The notes below the pieces were generated by a model. The model did no database searches. It worked only from the letters and a program-made list of their open reading frames with translations, and was not told the origin of the DNA. This document shows, one piece after another, positions 1-12,235 of a stretch of DNA of 64,000 nucleotides (its first letter is position 1; each line of letters starts with the position of its first letter). The DNA comes from Peromyscus leucopus. Lineage: Eukaryota > Chordata > Mammalia > Rodentia > Cricetidae. Made by a program: the position numbers and the translations under genes. Where the stretch lies: positions 15,150,178 to 15,214,177 of the forward strand of contig NC_051074.1 in assembly GCF_004664715.2 (NCBI RefSeq), written 5' to 3'.

Positions 1-960
1 TATCACACTGGTACTAACCTAGAAGCTTCATCCATACTATCTAGCTTCTGTAGTGCTGGAATGTGCCATGAATACTACTGTGAAAGATACAACACAACCA
101 TCAGTCTTACTTATCTGTAGACCCTGCCAAGTGTAGTAATGATCAGCTTTGCAAAGTTTGCCCACTTGTGCAATAGTCACATAACTGTTATTAGTTAGAG
201 TAACAAACATTTTTCAAATTTTATTCATGGCCTGCTCCAGAAGATGGAACTCATGCCTGACACTGTTAACTAAACCAATAACCTCTGACATAGGTGTCAT
301 GGGTCCAATATAGAACAGTATGTTCTCCATAAGAGCCTATTGTTCTGTTCAATGAAATTGCCTTCTAAATACTTGTCTTAATCTCACATAGTAGTTCAGC
401 TCTCAACCATCACCAGATAAGCCTCTTTTTACAATAAATGTTGATTACTCCGAAGGTGCAAATGGGTAAGACTCCAGAGAATAAGATACTGTGCAGTGTT
501 CAGTTCTAAATAAGACATTTATAGTATTCCTCACACACCAAAGCTCAGAGATGATCATGGATGGGGCAGAATGCTTTTAAGAGGCTATGGAAGAATGCTA
601 TGAAAATAGTGTTTTTAAGTCATGACAGGACTGTTGCATACATGAATTCACAGTGACTATGACCACATGTGCAAAATCTGCAGAAGATCAGTCCAACCAA
701 AATTCCAGCACAGATGTGAGAGGGACTCATAATGCCCCAGACCCATCTGAGGAGCTACTGGCAATTGAGAGTTACTGGAGAATGGGAGAGTAAGAGCTTC
801 AGTTCCCGTGATTAACACCACAACAAAAAGCAAACTATATAGTAAATTGTTGATTTCATCATACAGTTCCAGATCACAATCCGTCATGAAAGGAAGTCAG
901 GGCAGGAACTTCCTCAAGGAAGAAACTTAAAGGAAAGAACCAGTAGAAGAAACCATGGAG
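1..960 (+). mobile_element. Diverged L1 (Lx-type) 3' UTR block
   Basis: Noncoding remnant that I read as rodent Lx-type L1 3' UTR in sense orientation. It shares ordered blocks with 8580-9460: a 'cagtctta.c...gccctg...taatga.cag' stretch, a 'ctgctc.agaag...catgcc.g.cactgt' stretch, and later 'catgacag...gctg...ctcacag'. The copies are heavily diverged and carry no open reading frame of note. The left end is cut by the window. The family name is from memory; that 1-960 and 8580-9460 are related is seen directly. Confidence 0.5.
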
Positions 961-2174
961 GAATTCTGCTTACTGACTTACATCCCAAGCAAATTTGTAT
1001 AGGGATAGTACTACTCACAACACTCCTGTCTCGAACGTCCATCTAGATAATCTCTCAGTGATAGCAATAGACCAATTTTATTTGGGCAGTTCCCCAACTG
1101 AGACTTGGTTCAATGATTCTCAACTGTGTAAAGGTAATAGCTGAAGCTAATTAGGACAGTTCAATTTTTTTTTCAAGTATGGCCCCTGGTAGGCTGCCCA
1201 CGCTCCTGTTCATGGCCCTATGCTCATGTTCATACTTGCAGTGCTAAATAGACTCTATGTGCTGAAATCAACATATTATTACACAATTATCAGGCAATAA
1301 ATAAAAACTGTACACTATGGGAAATTAACTGAGGGCTGCAGTTTTAGGATGAGAACTCAAATTTTTATGCAGTAAGTATAAACCTATTCTGCCAAAACAT
1401 GTATTCTCAATAACTTAGATGATCTGTCATAAGCCATACCTCTTAAGAGATTGTGATAGACTGTGGGAAAACAAAAATATTCAACATGCATTATTTACAT
1501 ATGTTTAGGCTTATTCATGTTGAGATCACATGTTAACAAAATAAGATGTAGCAAAATAAGTTGACATGCATACCAGTGAATTGAACTAGTTTAAAAGAAA
1601 ACAACTGATGATTGATTGAGCTATAACATAAAATAATTTCACTACCTTTTCTTCTTTGAAGATGAGGTCAATTTTGTCTGAGTCAGCATGTTAATAATCT
1701 ACAATTACATGAAACCATGAGATTTGTAAAGAAATTATATGCAACAGTATTTTACATTAATATTCATATACTTTAGAGTTCAGACACACACTGTGTCTAA
1801 CTATATTATCATGTTTATATAAAGTTTCATAAAAATAACAAAGAAAAAAATTAGATATATACAGGAAATATCAAAATGTTCAGAAAAGTACATAAAATTC
1901 TTCCTTATCACCACTTTTAAGCTTTGGCTGTAGTTTTATATCATCAAGAATGAGCTTTATATAATTTTTGTTCATTGATATATTGACTAGATTACAAATA
2001 TGCCTTTAAAAAAGAAAATATAGACAGCGAGAACTGTTAATCTTTGTAAATATTTGTTTCTATATTAATAATATATCATTTGGAGGTACTGAAGCATTTA
2101 AATTAGTACACACTCCTTAGTGAATAGCATTTAGGTAAATAAGACGATATTTGAGTTAAAGACATTCTGTATAC
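961..2174. other. AT-rich stretch, nothing recognised
   Basis: Mostly A/T with short T and A runs, for example near 1165-1175. No gene, SINE or clear repeat boundary seen. It may contain decayed L1 sequence beyond recognition by eye. Confidence 0.5.
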
Positions 2175-2539
2175 TAATAGAGCCCTGCCTTGCTCAGTCG
2201 TCATCAGAGAAGCTTTCTCCTACAGCAGATTGAACAAGTATAGAATCCCACAGCTAAACAATAGGCACAGGGTGAAAGACCTTGGAACATTCAGCCACAA
2301 ACAGATTTATCCAACGAATCCATCCCCTCGTGGCTCAGGGAACTCTGTGGGAGAGGAGGAAAAAAAGAATGTAAGAAGCAGAGGGGATGGAGGTCATCAT
2401 GGAGTCAAGTACTTCTAACAGCGCTGTTACGAACTCACAGAGACTGCAGCATGTGTCCAGCCTGCATAGCTCTGAAGCAGGTGCTGTACTGGAGTTGAAA
2501 GAAGAAGCAGACACAAACCTCCAACCCTAATCTAAATTG
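2175..2539 (+). mobile_element. L1 (Lx-type) 3' UTR, first part
   Basis: Contains the hallmark order of rodent Lx 3' UTR in sense: 'agaagctttctcctacagcaga', 'agaccttggaacattcag', 'cccctcgtggctcaggg', 'agaggggatggaggtcatcatgg', then 'gaactcacagagactgcagc' and 'cctgcatagctctgaagcaggt'. Noncoding. It continues at 2872 after a 323 bp inserted unit. Family assignment is from memory of the consensus. Confidence 0.62.
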
Positions 2540-2862
2540 TCTGCATTTCTTTTAATTGCCAGTTATTTCCATAAAAGCATTGAGGGCATTGAAATGAATA
2601 AAGTCTGAACCTTAGTGTTTTGTTACAAGGTCTTGCTATCTTGCAATCCTTTTGTCACAGCATCCCGAGTGCTGGGACTACAAATGGGCACTGCCACACC
2701 CTGCAAGAGCACTGTATTTAAATGGAAGCACAAACTCAAAATAATTTTTCTCCCATTTTATGTAATTTGGATAGAATGGTTTTGGTATGGATTATCCTAT
2801 TTGTTACTATTTTATTTATACTTATATATAAAGGAAAATGTTACTTTTGCATATATCATTAA
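2540..2862. repeat. Duplicated ~320 bp unit, copy A
   Basis: This unit interrupts the Lx 3' UTR and is flanked by near-identical direct repeats, CTAAATTG at 2532-2539 and CTAAAATTG at 2863-2871, so it looks like an insertion. Its middle resembles antisense B1/7SL-derived sequence ('acaaggtcttgctatcttgcaa', then 'gtgctgggactacaa'). The rest is unrecognised. A second copy in the same direction lies at about 3290-3598. No coding potential beyond chance frames. Confidence 0.65.
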
Positions 2863-2871
2863 CTAAAATTG

Positions 2872-3289
2872 ACAGCCACTTGCCAATGGAAAATTGTTCT
2901 CTCCAAGGAAGTCTCAAGAGGAGAATATGTTACTCTTAAAGGTAGACCCCTAGCCCATATTGCCAACACAAAATGAGCTCAACAACATATTTAGAGGCTA
3001 GTTATCTGATAATGCTATGTAGAGAGATTTTTGTTTCTTTTTTCTTTTTTTTATCATATGGGTCTTTGGTGTATATACTGTGGCTTATAGTTCTGGAGTT
3101 TGTGGTATTCCTGAGTGTGCAAATGTGTGCATTTGTCTGTATCTATATGAGTTTCCTGTGCTTTCTTTTGACTCGCTTACTTGTTTTGCTGTTTTGTTCT
3201 ATTTTAATTTGTTTGTTGTTGATTTATCTTATTTTGTCTTTGAGTTGAGATTGGACAATTTAGGTCTGATAACTTTTCTACCTTTCTTT
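2872..3289 (+). mobile_element. L1 (Lx-type) 3' UTR, continued
   Basis: Resumes the Lx 3' UTR after the inserted unit: 'ccacttgccaatggaaaa', 'gccaacacaaaatgagctca', and a T-rich tail region with 'tttcctgtgctttcttttg'. Reading across 2539 and 2872 gives a continuous Lx order, which supports the insertion reading for copy A. Chance frames here are hydrophobic only because the DNA is T-rich. Confidence 0.55.
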
Positions 3290-3598
3290 CAGTTGCCAGT
3301 TACTTCCATGAAAGCACTGAAAAGAAGAGTTTGGACCTTACTGTTTTGTTACAAGGTCTTGCTATCTTGTAATCCTTTTGTCCCAGCCACCAGAATGCTG
3401 GACTACAACTGTACACTCCCACACACTGCAAGAGCACTGTATTTAATGGAAGCAGAAACTCAAAATTGTTTTCTCTCATTTTATGTAATTTGGATTGTAT
3501 TGTTTGAGTATGAATTGCCCAAGTTGTTAACATTATACTTCCATATAAATTCAGGCTTTACTTTTGCACATATCTTTAACTATCATTACTACTTACCT
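3290..3598. repeat. Duplicated ~320 bp unit, copy B
   Basis: Direct repeat of copy A at an offset near 737 bases. Shared landmarks include 'ttgttacaaggtcttgctat', 'ctgcaagagcactgtattta' and 'ttttatgtaatttggat'. It differs from copy A by substitutions and small indels. No clear target-site duplication was found around this copy, so it may be a second insertion or a local duplication. Confidence 0.65.
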
Positions 3599-4200
3599 GG
3601 CTTCTTTCTGTGTGCCAATTTGACAACATTTAAGTCATTAAAAGAATTTGTCTGATTGAGATTTATTGAATGAAATTTTAATATTGCTCTCAAATTTAGA
3701 TCATGTTTATAGCATTGTTTAATTACATTGTAAAAGTTAATTGGAAGTAGGATGACTTTTTGAGTGTGTATAATATGGGGGGATATTCAAGACCAGTTTC
3801 ATGTATGCTAAGTGAGTATTCTACCATCAAATGAAAACCCTAGTCATGCATGACTAGATGAGTCACATCAAGATGAAAGCCTTGGTGATGGAAAAATTTA
3901 CAGAACAAAGCTACTAATTCCATTACCTATTCAAATGAGAATAAGTAGCTATGCACATAAAATAAGTACTGACAGATTGACTATATTTGAAAAGATACAA
4001 TGAATAATAGGCCAAAAGTTCATGTGCATTTATACAATCTATGAGACAGAGCAGATGCTATATCAGGAAGTGATCTACAAAAGGCAAAATGTCATTATGA
4101 TATTTTTCATTGAATCAAAATGATGCAAACATTGTTTACCTAATTTCACCTTGCCAGAACCCAGTAACTCCTACAAAGAGAAGTAATCCTCACATGCTTT

Positions 4201-4204
<4 letters not shown>
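3599..4204. other. AT-rich, nothing recognised
   Basis: No gene or repeat recognised. Confidence 0.45.

Positions 4205-4234
<30 letters not shown>
4205..4234. repeat. (AC)15 microsatellite
   Basis: Uninterrupted AC dinucleotide run of about 15 units. Confidence 0.97.
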
Positions 4235-4236
<2 letters not shown>

Positions 4237-6399
4237 CATATTATGTAAGGCAGAATTTATACAAAGATGAAAAGAAAATAATGGATTTTCTTCTGGATTT
4301 CAAAAATGTTGGTTTGCCTAATTGTTTGACAAAACCTTTTCTAAAAACAAGGAAATGTCAGACAAAGAATGGAGATACTCATGATTTAATCTATAGCTCA
4401 ATTTCTTCTATTGGGAGGATGGGGTGGGCATTTCTGTAGTGTTGGCCATGTTAGTAATTCATAGAGGAAAGTTATTCTGGAAATTACTTTATTTTGAAGC
4501 CAATAACATAAAATTTGCAACTCTATTTGAGTTTGATCTAAAAGATAAATTTGACCTTATAGCTAGCTCTTGTGAGTTTTAATCAAACCCAGAATAAATC
4601 TATGTAACAGCAGCTAAGGTTCATAACTAAATCAAATTCATATTTTCTTGGAAATTCATTCTTTCAATACCCCATATCAATCATTTATCCTATGCAGATA
4701 TTTATACTAAGTGCATATTTCTGTTTCCACAAATATAGAAAAAAAATAAAACAAGTAAAAAGCTTTCCATGGAATGTAAGGCAATATTTTGGCAAAAATA
4801 TAATCTGTTAGCTGCTCTCCATTCTTATCCAAACCTCAGTCTAATAGCTCTTCAGTATTTCCAACATTAGATAAATCCTCTATAACAAAAACCTATTTTT
4901 GTAACCAAACATATGTCTGGTTTTGATTTGTTAACCCTGAATATGTACAGAACACATCCTACTTCCCACTGCTAGGTCTTTAACCACAAGTATGCTTTCT
5001 CTAGTCTGTGAGACTGAAATATAAAACAGACCCTTTTCCTGAAGAAGGAAATGCAGCATGGAATAAAAATAAGGCGCCGTGGCTTAGATCTATGAACTAT
5101 GCATGAGAAGGTCATGTTGCCCCTGAAGGATGACTCAAACCAGTGCTTTGTCCTCTATTATTTTCTTTTCTTTTTCTTAAATATGAAATGTAGCTGGTTT
5201 GTGATGGGCATTTAAATATTGTTCCTATTAATTAATATTGTCAACTTGTATTAAAAAAAGCTGAATCTATTCTGCAAATGATGAAAATGGAAAATAGTAT
5301 TTCACTTCTTTTAAAGCAAGTCCCACCCTGCAGTAAATCTTTGCATACTAATACATAAGACATACCAATACTTACTGGAGAAATGATCCTGCACATTTGA
5401 ATATCCTTGGCCTTCTAAATCTAAATAAATCTAGAATCTCCTAACAATCTCCATGGCATGTACCAAAAGCATTTTTGTTTTTTAAAACTTTTATTGAGTT
5501 ATAATTTTGTTGTATAACTAAAATTTTAAATCATGTCTGTCCATACTAAATATCCACATGATGATTGGATAAATGTTTTTCTAGGACCATGACAATTGCA
5601 TCAGTACAGCAGTATGACCTTCTGATGGAGACCCAGTAACGGACTCCCAAGAGACATGTGATCTATGGAAGACCACATCTGTCATTTGATCACTTGCTTG
5701 TATATCTATGGAAAGTCCTACATCTAGGTTTGTTTCAACAATCTTTTAGACAAACACCATTTTATTATGTGATATTGTTTGTGTAGATATTACATCCTAT
5801 ATGATAAATTTATGTTTTAAATAAACTTGTGAATTTTTATTGAACAACTTAGTAAGAACATAAGGATGTATTGGTAGCCTTCTCAAAGAAGCCACTTAAC
5901 ATTATCCCAGTTTGTACAGGATCCACTTGGGTAAAAGAGTAGACATGTGAACTGTAGTATAGTATTTAAAAGAAAAATCATGATTTTCTTTAATGAATGG
6001 ATTTAATTTTGAAATTCTCTCTACTAAAAAACACAAAAAAGGGAAATGATATATCCCTAGAATGACATGAATTCTTTTAGAAATATTGTAATGTAAAGAT
6101 AAGTGATTGAGTAGATTACCAATTTTTAATCAAATTGTGACATAAGAATTTTTGCATTGTTATATTTTAAGTATTTCTTTTTCCACTGCTGGAGATGAAG
6201 AACAAGCTCTTTCACATGAAAGACAGACGCTAACTCTTGGCTATCTCACCAAATCCATGCTTTGTGACTCTGAACCTATGAGTTATAGCTAACAGATTGT
6301 TTTTATTTTTTTGCTCCTCTCTGTGCTGACATAATAGTTAGTTTTACATAAACCTTGATCCTGTTTCTTCTGTTACTTTATTTAGATGTCCATTCTTCA
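4235..6399. other. AT-rich, nothing recognised
   Basis: Long AT-rich stretch with no coding frame above background and no repeat I can name. A decayed repeat could be hidden. Confidence 0.45.
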
Positions 6400-6700
6400 T
6401 AACTACACCTCTTCTCAGCAGGAGATAAGGAGGCCAAGAGCATCACCTACTTGGATTTCCCATCAGCAGCTGATCGGTGTTATTTCTCTGAAGCACGGCG
6501 GCCCTGTTTGCTTGATTGGCAAAGCAGAACTGCCTCACCATGTTCGTGCATGCTGTTAGCTTTGTTTGTCCATTTTACGAGATTAAGCTCCATTATGAGG
6601 ATTTTCAGGTCACCCACAGTTAAATGTTATTCTAGCTGATGGGCACTTTGATCAGCTCAACTCACGAAATTTCTTTGAAGATTGCTTGTTCTCTTTCAAA
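6400..6700. other. GC-richer single-copy-looking segment
   Basis: This segment has more G+C and more CpG ('gatcggtgtt', 'gcacggcggccctg') than the AT-rich DNA around it and matches no repeat I know. A pyrimidine-rich stretch ends in 'cttctcagcag' just before 6423, which resembles a splice acceptor. A 62-codon frame starts at 6451, but it has no recognised motif. It could be a conserved noncoding element, a decayed exon or chance. Confidence 0.25.
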
Positions 6701-8579
6701 AGATTTCTCAGGGAAAAAAAGTGATTTTAAATTAAGACATCAAAGAAAAAATAATGCATACATGCCAATTAATACATTCACCAACATGGAGTGTCCTCAG
6801 TCTTCTTTCTTTTATCCTGACCTATGTAGTTAATTTAGATGACATGTATTTTATGTGAAAAGGGGGAAATAGAGGGATGAAGAAATGTGCTACTTTCAGA
6901 GTGCCCTGGTGTGAGACTAAGAAATTGTCTTCAGCATGATTCAATGGAACCAGAAAACTAGACCATATATTATATTCTTGATACTGAAATGTGACAACAT
7001 TTTTTTACAATTTGTTGAATGGTGCAGACATGTTTACCATTAATTTAGCTTCGGGGTAAAAGAATAGAGATCATAGAACCAAGACAACCTTTTTAGATTA
7101 ATAGTTAGGCTGTTTGGAGAAATACACCCAAGTACTAAAAAGACCTGTATTTTTTTATAGACATGTGTTTTAATATTAATGTTTTAATTTTCCTGGTATT
7201 TTCATCAGAAATGTAAGAATATAATTAACTGAACAAATGTTACATTAAGTAGATACTAAATTTTAAACTTTCTATTTATCACCACATATAAAAATAGAAT
7301 ATTAATATAATGATTTTTAACAAGTAGAGTAATTCAATTTTTCCCTGCTCTTAAAAAAGAGGGCTGTTAATATTATTTATTCCATTAAAGACAACATATC
7401 TTCCAAATTATAAGCAGATGCATTCCTCATTTTATACTCTTTTAATATATTATACTTGTTATACATTTAATAATAGCTCAAGTTATCAAACACCAAAAGG
7501 CCACTGATAGTCTTTCAGTGAGTTTCAAATACATTCCCACTTAAAACACACATCTAATGAATTCCACACCTTTGTTTCTGAAAGGCATTTTATGTATCTG
7601 GGTCTCCAGGGTATTTTAAGTCTGGAGATTATAATGCAGCAATTAAAGCAAGGTTTGTAGTAGTGTGCTCATTATTTGAACTAAAATTCTTCTCCTGAAA
7701 TTGACAGACAATGTTTAATGCAAGACATTTAAGGAACATTTGCTTTGACAAGGGGGAAACCACACAGTGGGTCATATTACTTTCAAAGAGATTAAAGACT
7801 GCAAAATGTTAGAGACACTCAAGAAACTTCCTTATTACAGAAAAGAAGACAGGAGACTTACACAGAGCATTCAAAAAACTTCACTGTTAAGCTAGCGTGT
7901 GCAAAAAGATCTTAACTCATGGGACTGACAGCATGAAGCATGTTAACTATGCTATTTTCCAGGCCTTCTACTACATTTCAATGTCAAATTACAAGGGTAG
8001 CAATGGGGTAGCAAAGCATTAAGATGAAAATATTCAGAATATCTCTATTCACACTTTATTTTTTATACTCTTAATATAAGGAAAACATTGTAACCATTAT
8101 AAATAGTCTGTATAATTCTCATATTGAAACTACAAATTTATTGTTTAAACCTATGAAGACACTTTCAATATTCCAGTGTCCAATGGATTGAAAGCCACAC
8201 TTTATTGCCTTTGGTAAACAGCCCAAGTCTTTCTACTCAGTACCCCCTTAATTTCTCAGTGACCTGTGCCCAAATTGTGTGGTGTCTTCAGTAATAGCTT
8301 AGCATATTACCATAAAATTTTGGTGGACAACCAAGAGCAATGGTCTTAGGCTGTATTCTTTGGAGTCTCTAGGAATCATCTGATCAAAAATTAATGGGAA
8401 GTATCCTTCATATGGCACTATATTTTTTTATTTAACAACCTATGTCTTCTTCGAGGAATGTTATACTCTCTGTAGGGTATCTCCAATTAAACTCTTTTGT
8501 AAGACGCTTATAAAATAGTAAGTTTCCATGTGGTGTTTTCACAAGTCTTCAATTTGTCCTTGGACAATTCCTTTTTAGT
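6701..8579. other. AT-rich, nothing recognised
   Basis: No gene, RNA or nameable repeat seen. Confidence 0.45.
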
Positions 8580-9460
8580 GGCTAGCTTTCATAGTAAAAC
8601 TGGGTATTGCACGTATTTCTGTGGAAAATGGCAACAAGCAAAATCCAACAGTCTTACCCAGCTGCAAGCCCTGTGAACTACAATAATGACCAGTGAGGCA
8701 AGATATGCCTGTGGGTGCAGTAATAAAACAGATGCTAAAGGGGTAACCAGCAGCTTTCTGATTGAATTTAAGGTCTGCTCTGAAGGAGGAAACACATGCC
8801 TGGCATTGTAAATCTGTCCCAAATCTCATGAATAGGAAGCTCTTCGGCCCGAAGAGTCATCTTATTACTATCACTCTGCTAAGTGGATATAATTTCAAAG
8901 TATCTTCTACATCTGTGTTTCTGCTTTGATAGTTGAGTGCAATTCTCAGTCCTCATCAGGGAAGTTTCTTTCTGTACTGAGTGTAGATTATCACTGAAAC
9001 ACAGTTTGTCAAAGTGCAGAGAACAAGTGTGGGAGGAGTGATCAGCCACAAGAAGGACATCTACATCATCCGTCATCCTTGTCCACCAGGGTCCATGGGT
9101 GATCATAGAGAAAGGCTTAAGGATCAAAAAATCCAGAGGTCACTCACTGACGATGTGAGTACAACAATATCTTCTGGACATGACAGCATTGCTACTGTTG
9201 TGAGCTCACAGCAACTGGAGATGCCAGCCTAATACCTGGGTGAGATTCTGCCAGTCAGGTTACCATTCTAGCAAGGAAGGGGGAAAGGACTCACTGGTCT
9301 TCACTGCTGAGAAGCATGAGCAGGGCATAATTAGTGGGAGTGGGAAAGTCAGTATTGCTTAAGGTTGTTTCCCCTAGAGAACTAAGGTAAGTGAATGGAC
9401 TCTCCCTGTAATGGTCTCTGAGCCCTGAATTGCTATGAAGTTGAAAGAAGGACATGAAAT
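8580..9460 (+). mobile_element. L1 (Lx-type) 3' UTR block
   Basis: Sense Lx 3' UTR remnant. Its order is 'agtcttacccagctgcaagc', 'ataatgaccag', 'catgcctggcattgtaaat', 'catcagggaagtttctttct', 'gtcaaagtgcagagaacaag' and 'cagtgactg'-like blocks. It parallels 1-960. An exact 17 bp dyad lies inside at 8840-8856. Frames of 70-84 codons on both strands are incidental to the G+C content. Confidence 0.58.
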
Positions 9461-9879
9461 CTAGAAGGATTTAGAAGGTACAATATAGGGCTAGGTATGA
9501 TTAGAAAACAATATATACACATATAAAATTCTTTAAGAATAAAAAAAAGCAATTTGGCATAATAAAGATGATGGGGAACAAGATTCACTGTACATCATCC
9601 CACTTACAAGAAGGCCAATAGTGTAGTAAACCCCAGTGTTACTTCTGCACTTGTGATTTTATTTTAGCTTATTTATAAATTTTAATTTTGAGATATAATT
9701 ACTGAGGGTATAATGCTCATACTATCATGCATTCAAGGGATACAGTTCAGCGGTATTTTTGTTTGTTTGTTATGTTTGTTTTTATTGTGTTTAGATCTTT
9801 CCTTATATTTTGGATACCACATTTGTGGCATCCACTGCTATCTAATATCAGCACATTCTCATCTTTCTAAAATAGGAAC
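9461..9879. other. AT-rich spacer between L1 blocks
   Basis: A-rich and T-rich DNA between two blocks of L1 3' UTR. The 'gatataattactgagggtat' region is unassigned. Confidence 0.4.
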
Positions 9880-10569
9880 CAATAGATAAGTGCAGCACTC
9901 ACCCCTCATCAAGAAACTTCACTTTGGGAGAAAGACCACTATATAAAGTAACAACTGATCAAATGCAGAGAAAAAGAGATCATGAGATGCCCAGTTCCAA
10001 CTGATACTTCTACAGCACAATTCCTGGACCTAAAGTTTAAAGATCATGGAGGAAAGTAAGAGTCAGAGGAACAAGAAGTTTGATGACAAAGTGTGTCCCC
10101 CAGAAATGACAGGGATTTTTGTGCTTAAGAAGTCCAACATGACTGTTTAAATGATGACAATAATGATAATGCTAACATGGGAGGGGGAAAAACTCAAAAC
10201 TCACGAGGCCTCATCACTAGACAAAGAACAATGGGGCAGTTGAGGGATGCAGAGATCAAGATGAATAGTCTTCTTTAGGGAACAATATCACGTGGTTAAG
10301 GAATAAACACCAAGTAGTCATCCCTGAAAACTGAGGCATACAAATAACATTACATGGATTGAGCAAGTTGTTATATGTACTAAGGAATGTATATAAACAA
10401 AGAAAAATATTTGAGAGTGGGAACACAATGGGTGGATGGGAAGGTTTGAAGTGGGTAGGAGAAAAGGGACATGATATAATTATGTTATAACTTTTTAAAA
10501 AGCATCAAAAAGTAAGAAAAAATGTAGATTAGTATCTGGGATAAACATAAATTTAACAAAAAAAAAAAT
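9880..10569 (+). mobile_element. L1 (Lx-type) 3' end with A-rich tail
   Basis: Matches the terminal Lx 3' UTR in sense: 'gatcatggaggaaagtaaga', 'gacatgacaggga'-like text, 'gaggcctcatcactagacaa', 'ggttgagcaagttgttat'-like text, then a G-rich stretch at 10417-10455 and 'atataattatgttataac'. It ends in A-rich DNA near 10500-10569, as expected for an L1 3' terminus. Noncoding and well diverged. Confidence 0.65.
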
Positions 10570-11043
10570 CCTAACCCAACAAAACATCAAAAAAGTGAAA
10601 ACAACACAATGGCATAGTGCCTGCCTATTAAATACAGTCCCTAGGTTTGGTCACTGGCACCAGGAGAGACAGAGAGACAGAGACTCATTCATCATTTCAG
10701 CCTATACATTTGAACCAGGGATGTGTCTATTCTAGACATTGCACATAAATGGATGTACACAGTATGTGGCCTTTCGTATCCTTATTTTTCACTTAGCCAG
10801 TCACTTAAGGTTCATTAATATTGAAACATTATAAACTGTTTACTGTTTCTGTCAACTAGCATTACATCCTATTTTCATCCATTCATCAATTGATATACAG
10901 TAGTATTTCCCCAACATTTTGACTATATGATCTTAATTTGAATACATTTGTAAAGGTCTTATTTCCAAAAAAAGTTAAATTCTGTGAGACTGAAATTCTG
11001 AATTTTAACCTATATTTAATGTTAAAAGGATACAATTTAATGG
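10570..11043. other. Unassigned AT-rich segment
   Basis: It includes a short 'ccctaggtttggtcactggcacc' stretch resembling the tRNA-like box of an ID/B2-class SINE, too short and diverged to call. Otherwise nothing recognised. Confidence 0.35.
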
Positions 11044-11299
11044 ACACCTGATTTGGGGGGGGATTTTTATTTTTATTTTCATTTTTCTTTATTAAGAAAT
11101 TTTCTACTCACTCCACATGCTATCCATAGACCTCCTCCTCTCTCCTCCCGACAAGCTCTCTTTCCCAAGCCATCCCACATCCCCACATCCCCCAAATCGA
11201 GGTCTCCCATGGGGAGTCAGCAGAGCCCAGCACACTGAGCCTAGGCAGGTCCAAGCCCCTTCCCACTGCACCAAGGCTGTGAAAGGGAACACCTGATTT
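11044..11299 (-). mobile_element. 5'-truncated L1 insertion with perfect 11 bp TSD
   Basis: ACACCTGATTT occurs at 11044-11054 and again at 11289-11299, bounding about 234 bp. The insert opens on this strand with a T-rich tract (the antisense of the A tail) and then reads as antisense L1 3' sequence, including 'tcccatggggagtcagcaga' and 'gcctaggcaggtccaagccc'. A short 5'-truncated copy with an exact TSD indicates a fairly young insertion. Frames across it are not genes. Confidence 0.9.
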
Positions 11300-12129
11300 T
11301 TAATAAAGAATTACACAATAGGAAAAAAGCATCCACAACAAATGTAGATTTAAGTATTTACTTCAATGATCTTCAAGTTATATAATATCCATTGTCCAAT
11401 AAGGATTACATTGTGAAATGAGATAATACAGGTACATGTTGTGTATGCCATGAGGTTGAATTTCCACCACAATAACATAAGCTTAAAGAGTACCCAATTT
11501 TGAAAGAATATGTAAAAAAAATCTGTCAAGAATTTCAACCCATAGAAGCATATATTTTCCATATTAGATAGAAAAGAATGTTGATATCTGTCCCAGTAAA
11601 AGACAGGCTATTCTTAAAAGAAAATTAACTTAGAATAATGTTGAGTGAAAATCTAATCCAATGAACATCATTCTGAAATGTGAAAAAAAAAAAAACACAA
11701 CAACAAAGAATGCTTTGTCCCAAACACAATCACATGTTAATGAAATAAGCAATAAGATGGAATGGGTCAATATGACACAGAGATTTCTCAAAGTACATCA
11801 GGAGAAATGGTCTGGGGGAAAATTTGTAGAGGATTAAGAATCATAGGAATAGTTAATAAAGAATAAAATAGTGGTAGCAAATTTAAAAATACTATAATTC
11901 TCCATGTGAGAAAACTTCTTGAGTATTTAGCTCATTTAATCAACAAATGGCATATACTTTAGACAGTTGAAATAATGAGTAGCAGCTACAAGCATCCATG
12001 CTTCTCAACTGTCATCTTGGACATCATTGCTCTAGGAGAACAGAATGAAGACAGAGCTGAATGGAAAGTCATTCACATAGTAGTAACTATATCTAGCCAT
12101 AATATCGCTTACTCATAGATATCAACTAT
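11300..12129. other. AT-rich, nothing recognised
   Basis: No gene or nameable repeat seen. Confidence 0.45.
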
Positions 12130-12235
12130 GACAACTCATTATCCCAACAATTCTGAAACAGTATCATTATCACTACTTTACAGAGGAGCAACCAGAGTCA
12201 AGACTATTTAATTTTCATAAGCTAACTCTGTTCAT
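12130..12235 (-). repeat. Probable MIR SINE fragment
   Basis: Antisense MIR core pattern: 'ctcattatcccaacaattct' followed by 'tatcattatcactactttac' and 'agaggagcaaccagagtc', corresponding to the 'cattttacagatgaggaaac' part of MIR. Ancient and diverged. Confidence 0.5.

Noticed and set aside
3080..3655. 191-codon hydrophobic frame resembling a multi-pass membrane protein
   Set aside because: It crosses T-rich L1 3' UTR and a duplicated repeat unit. The hydrophobicity comes from T-rich codons.
10620..10700. tRNA-like or ID SINE box
   Set aside because: Only a short B-box-like stretch is visible, with no paired A box or tail. Too weak to annotate as a gene or SINE.
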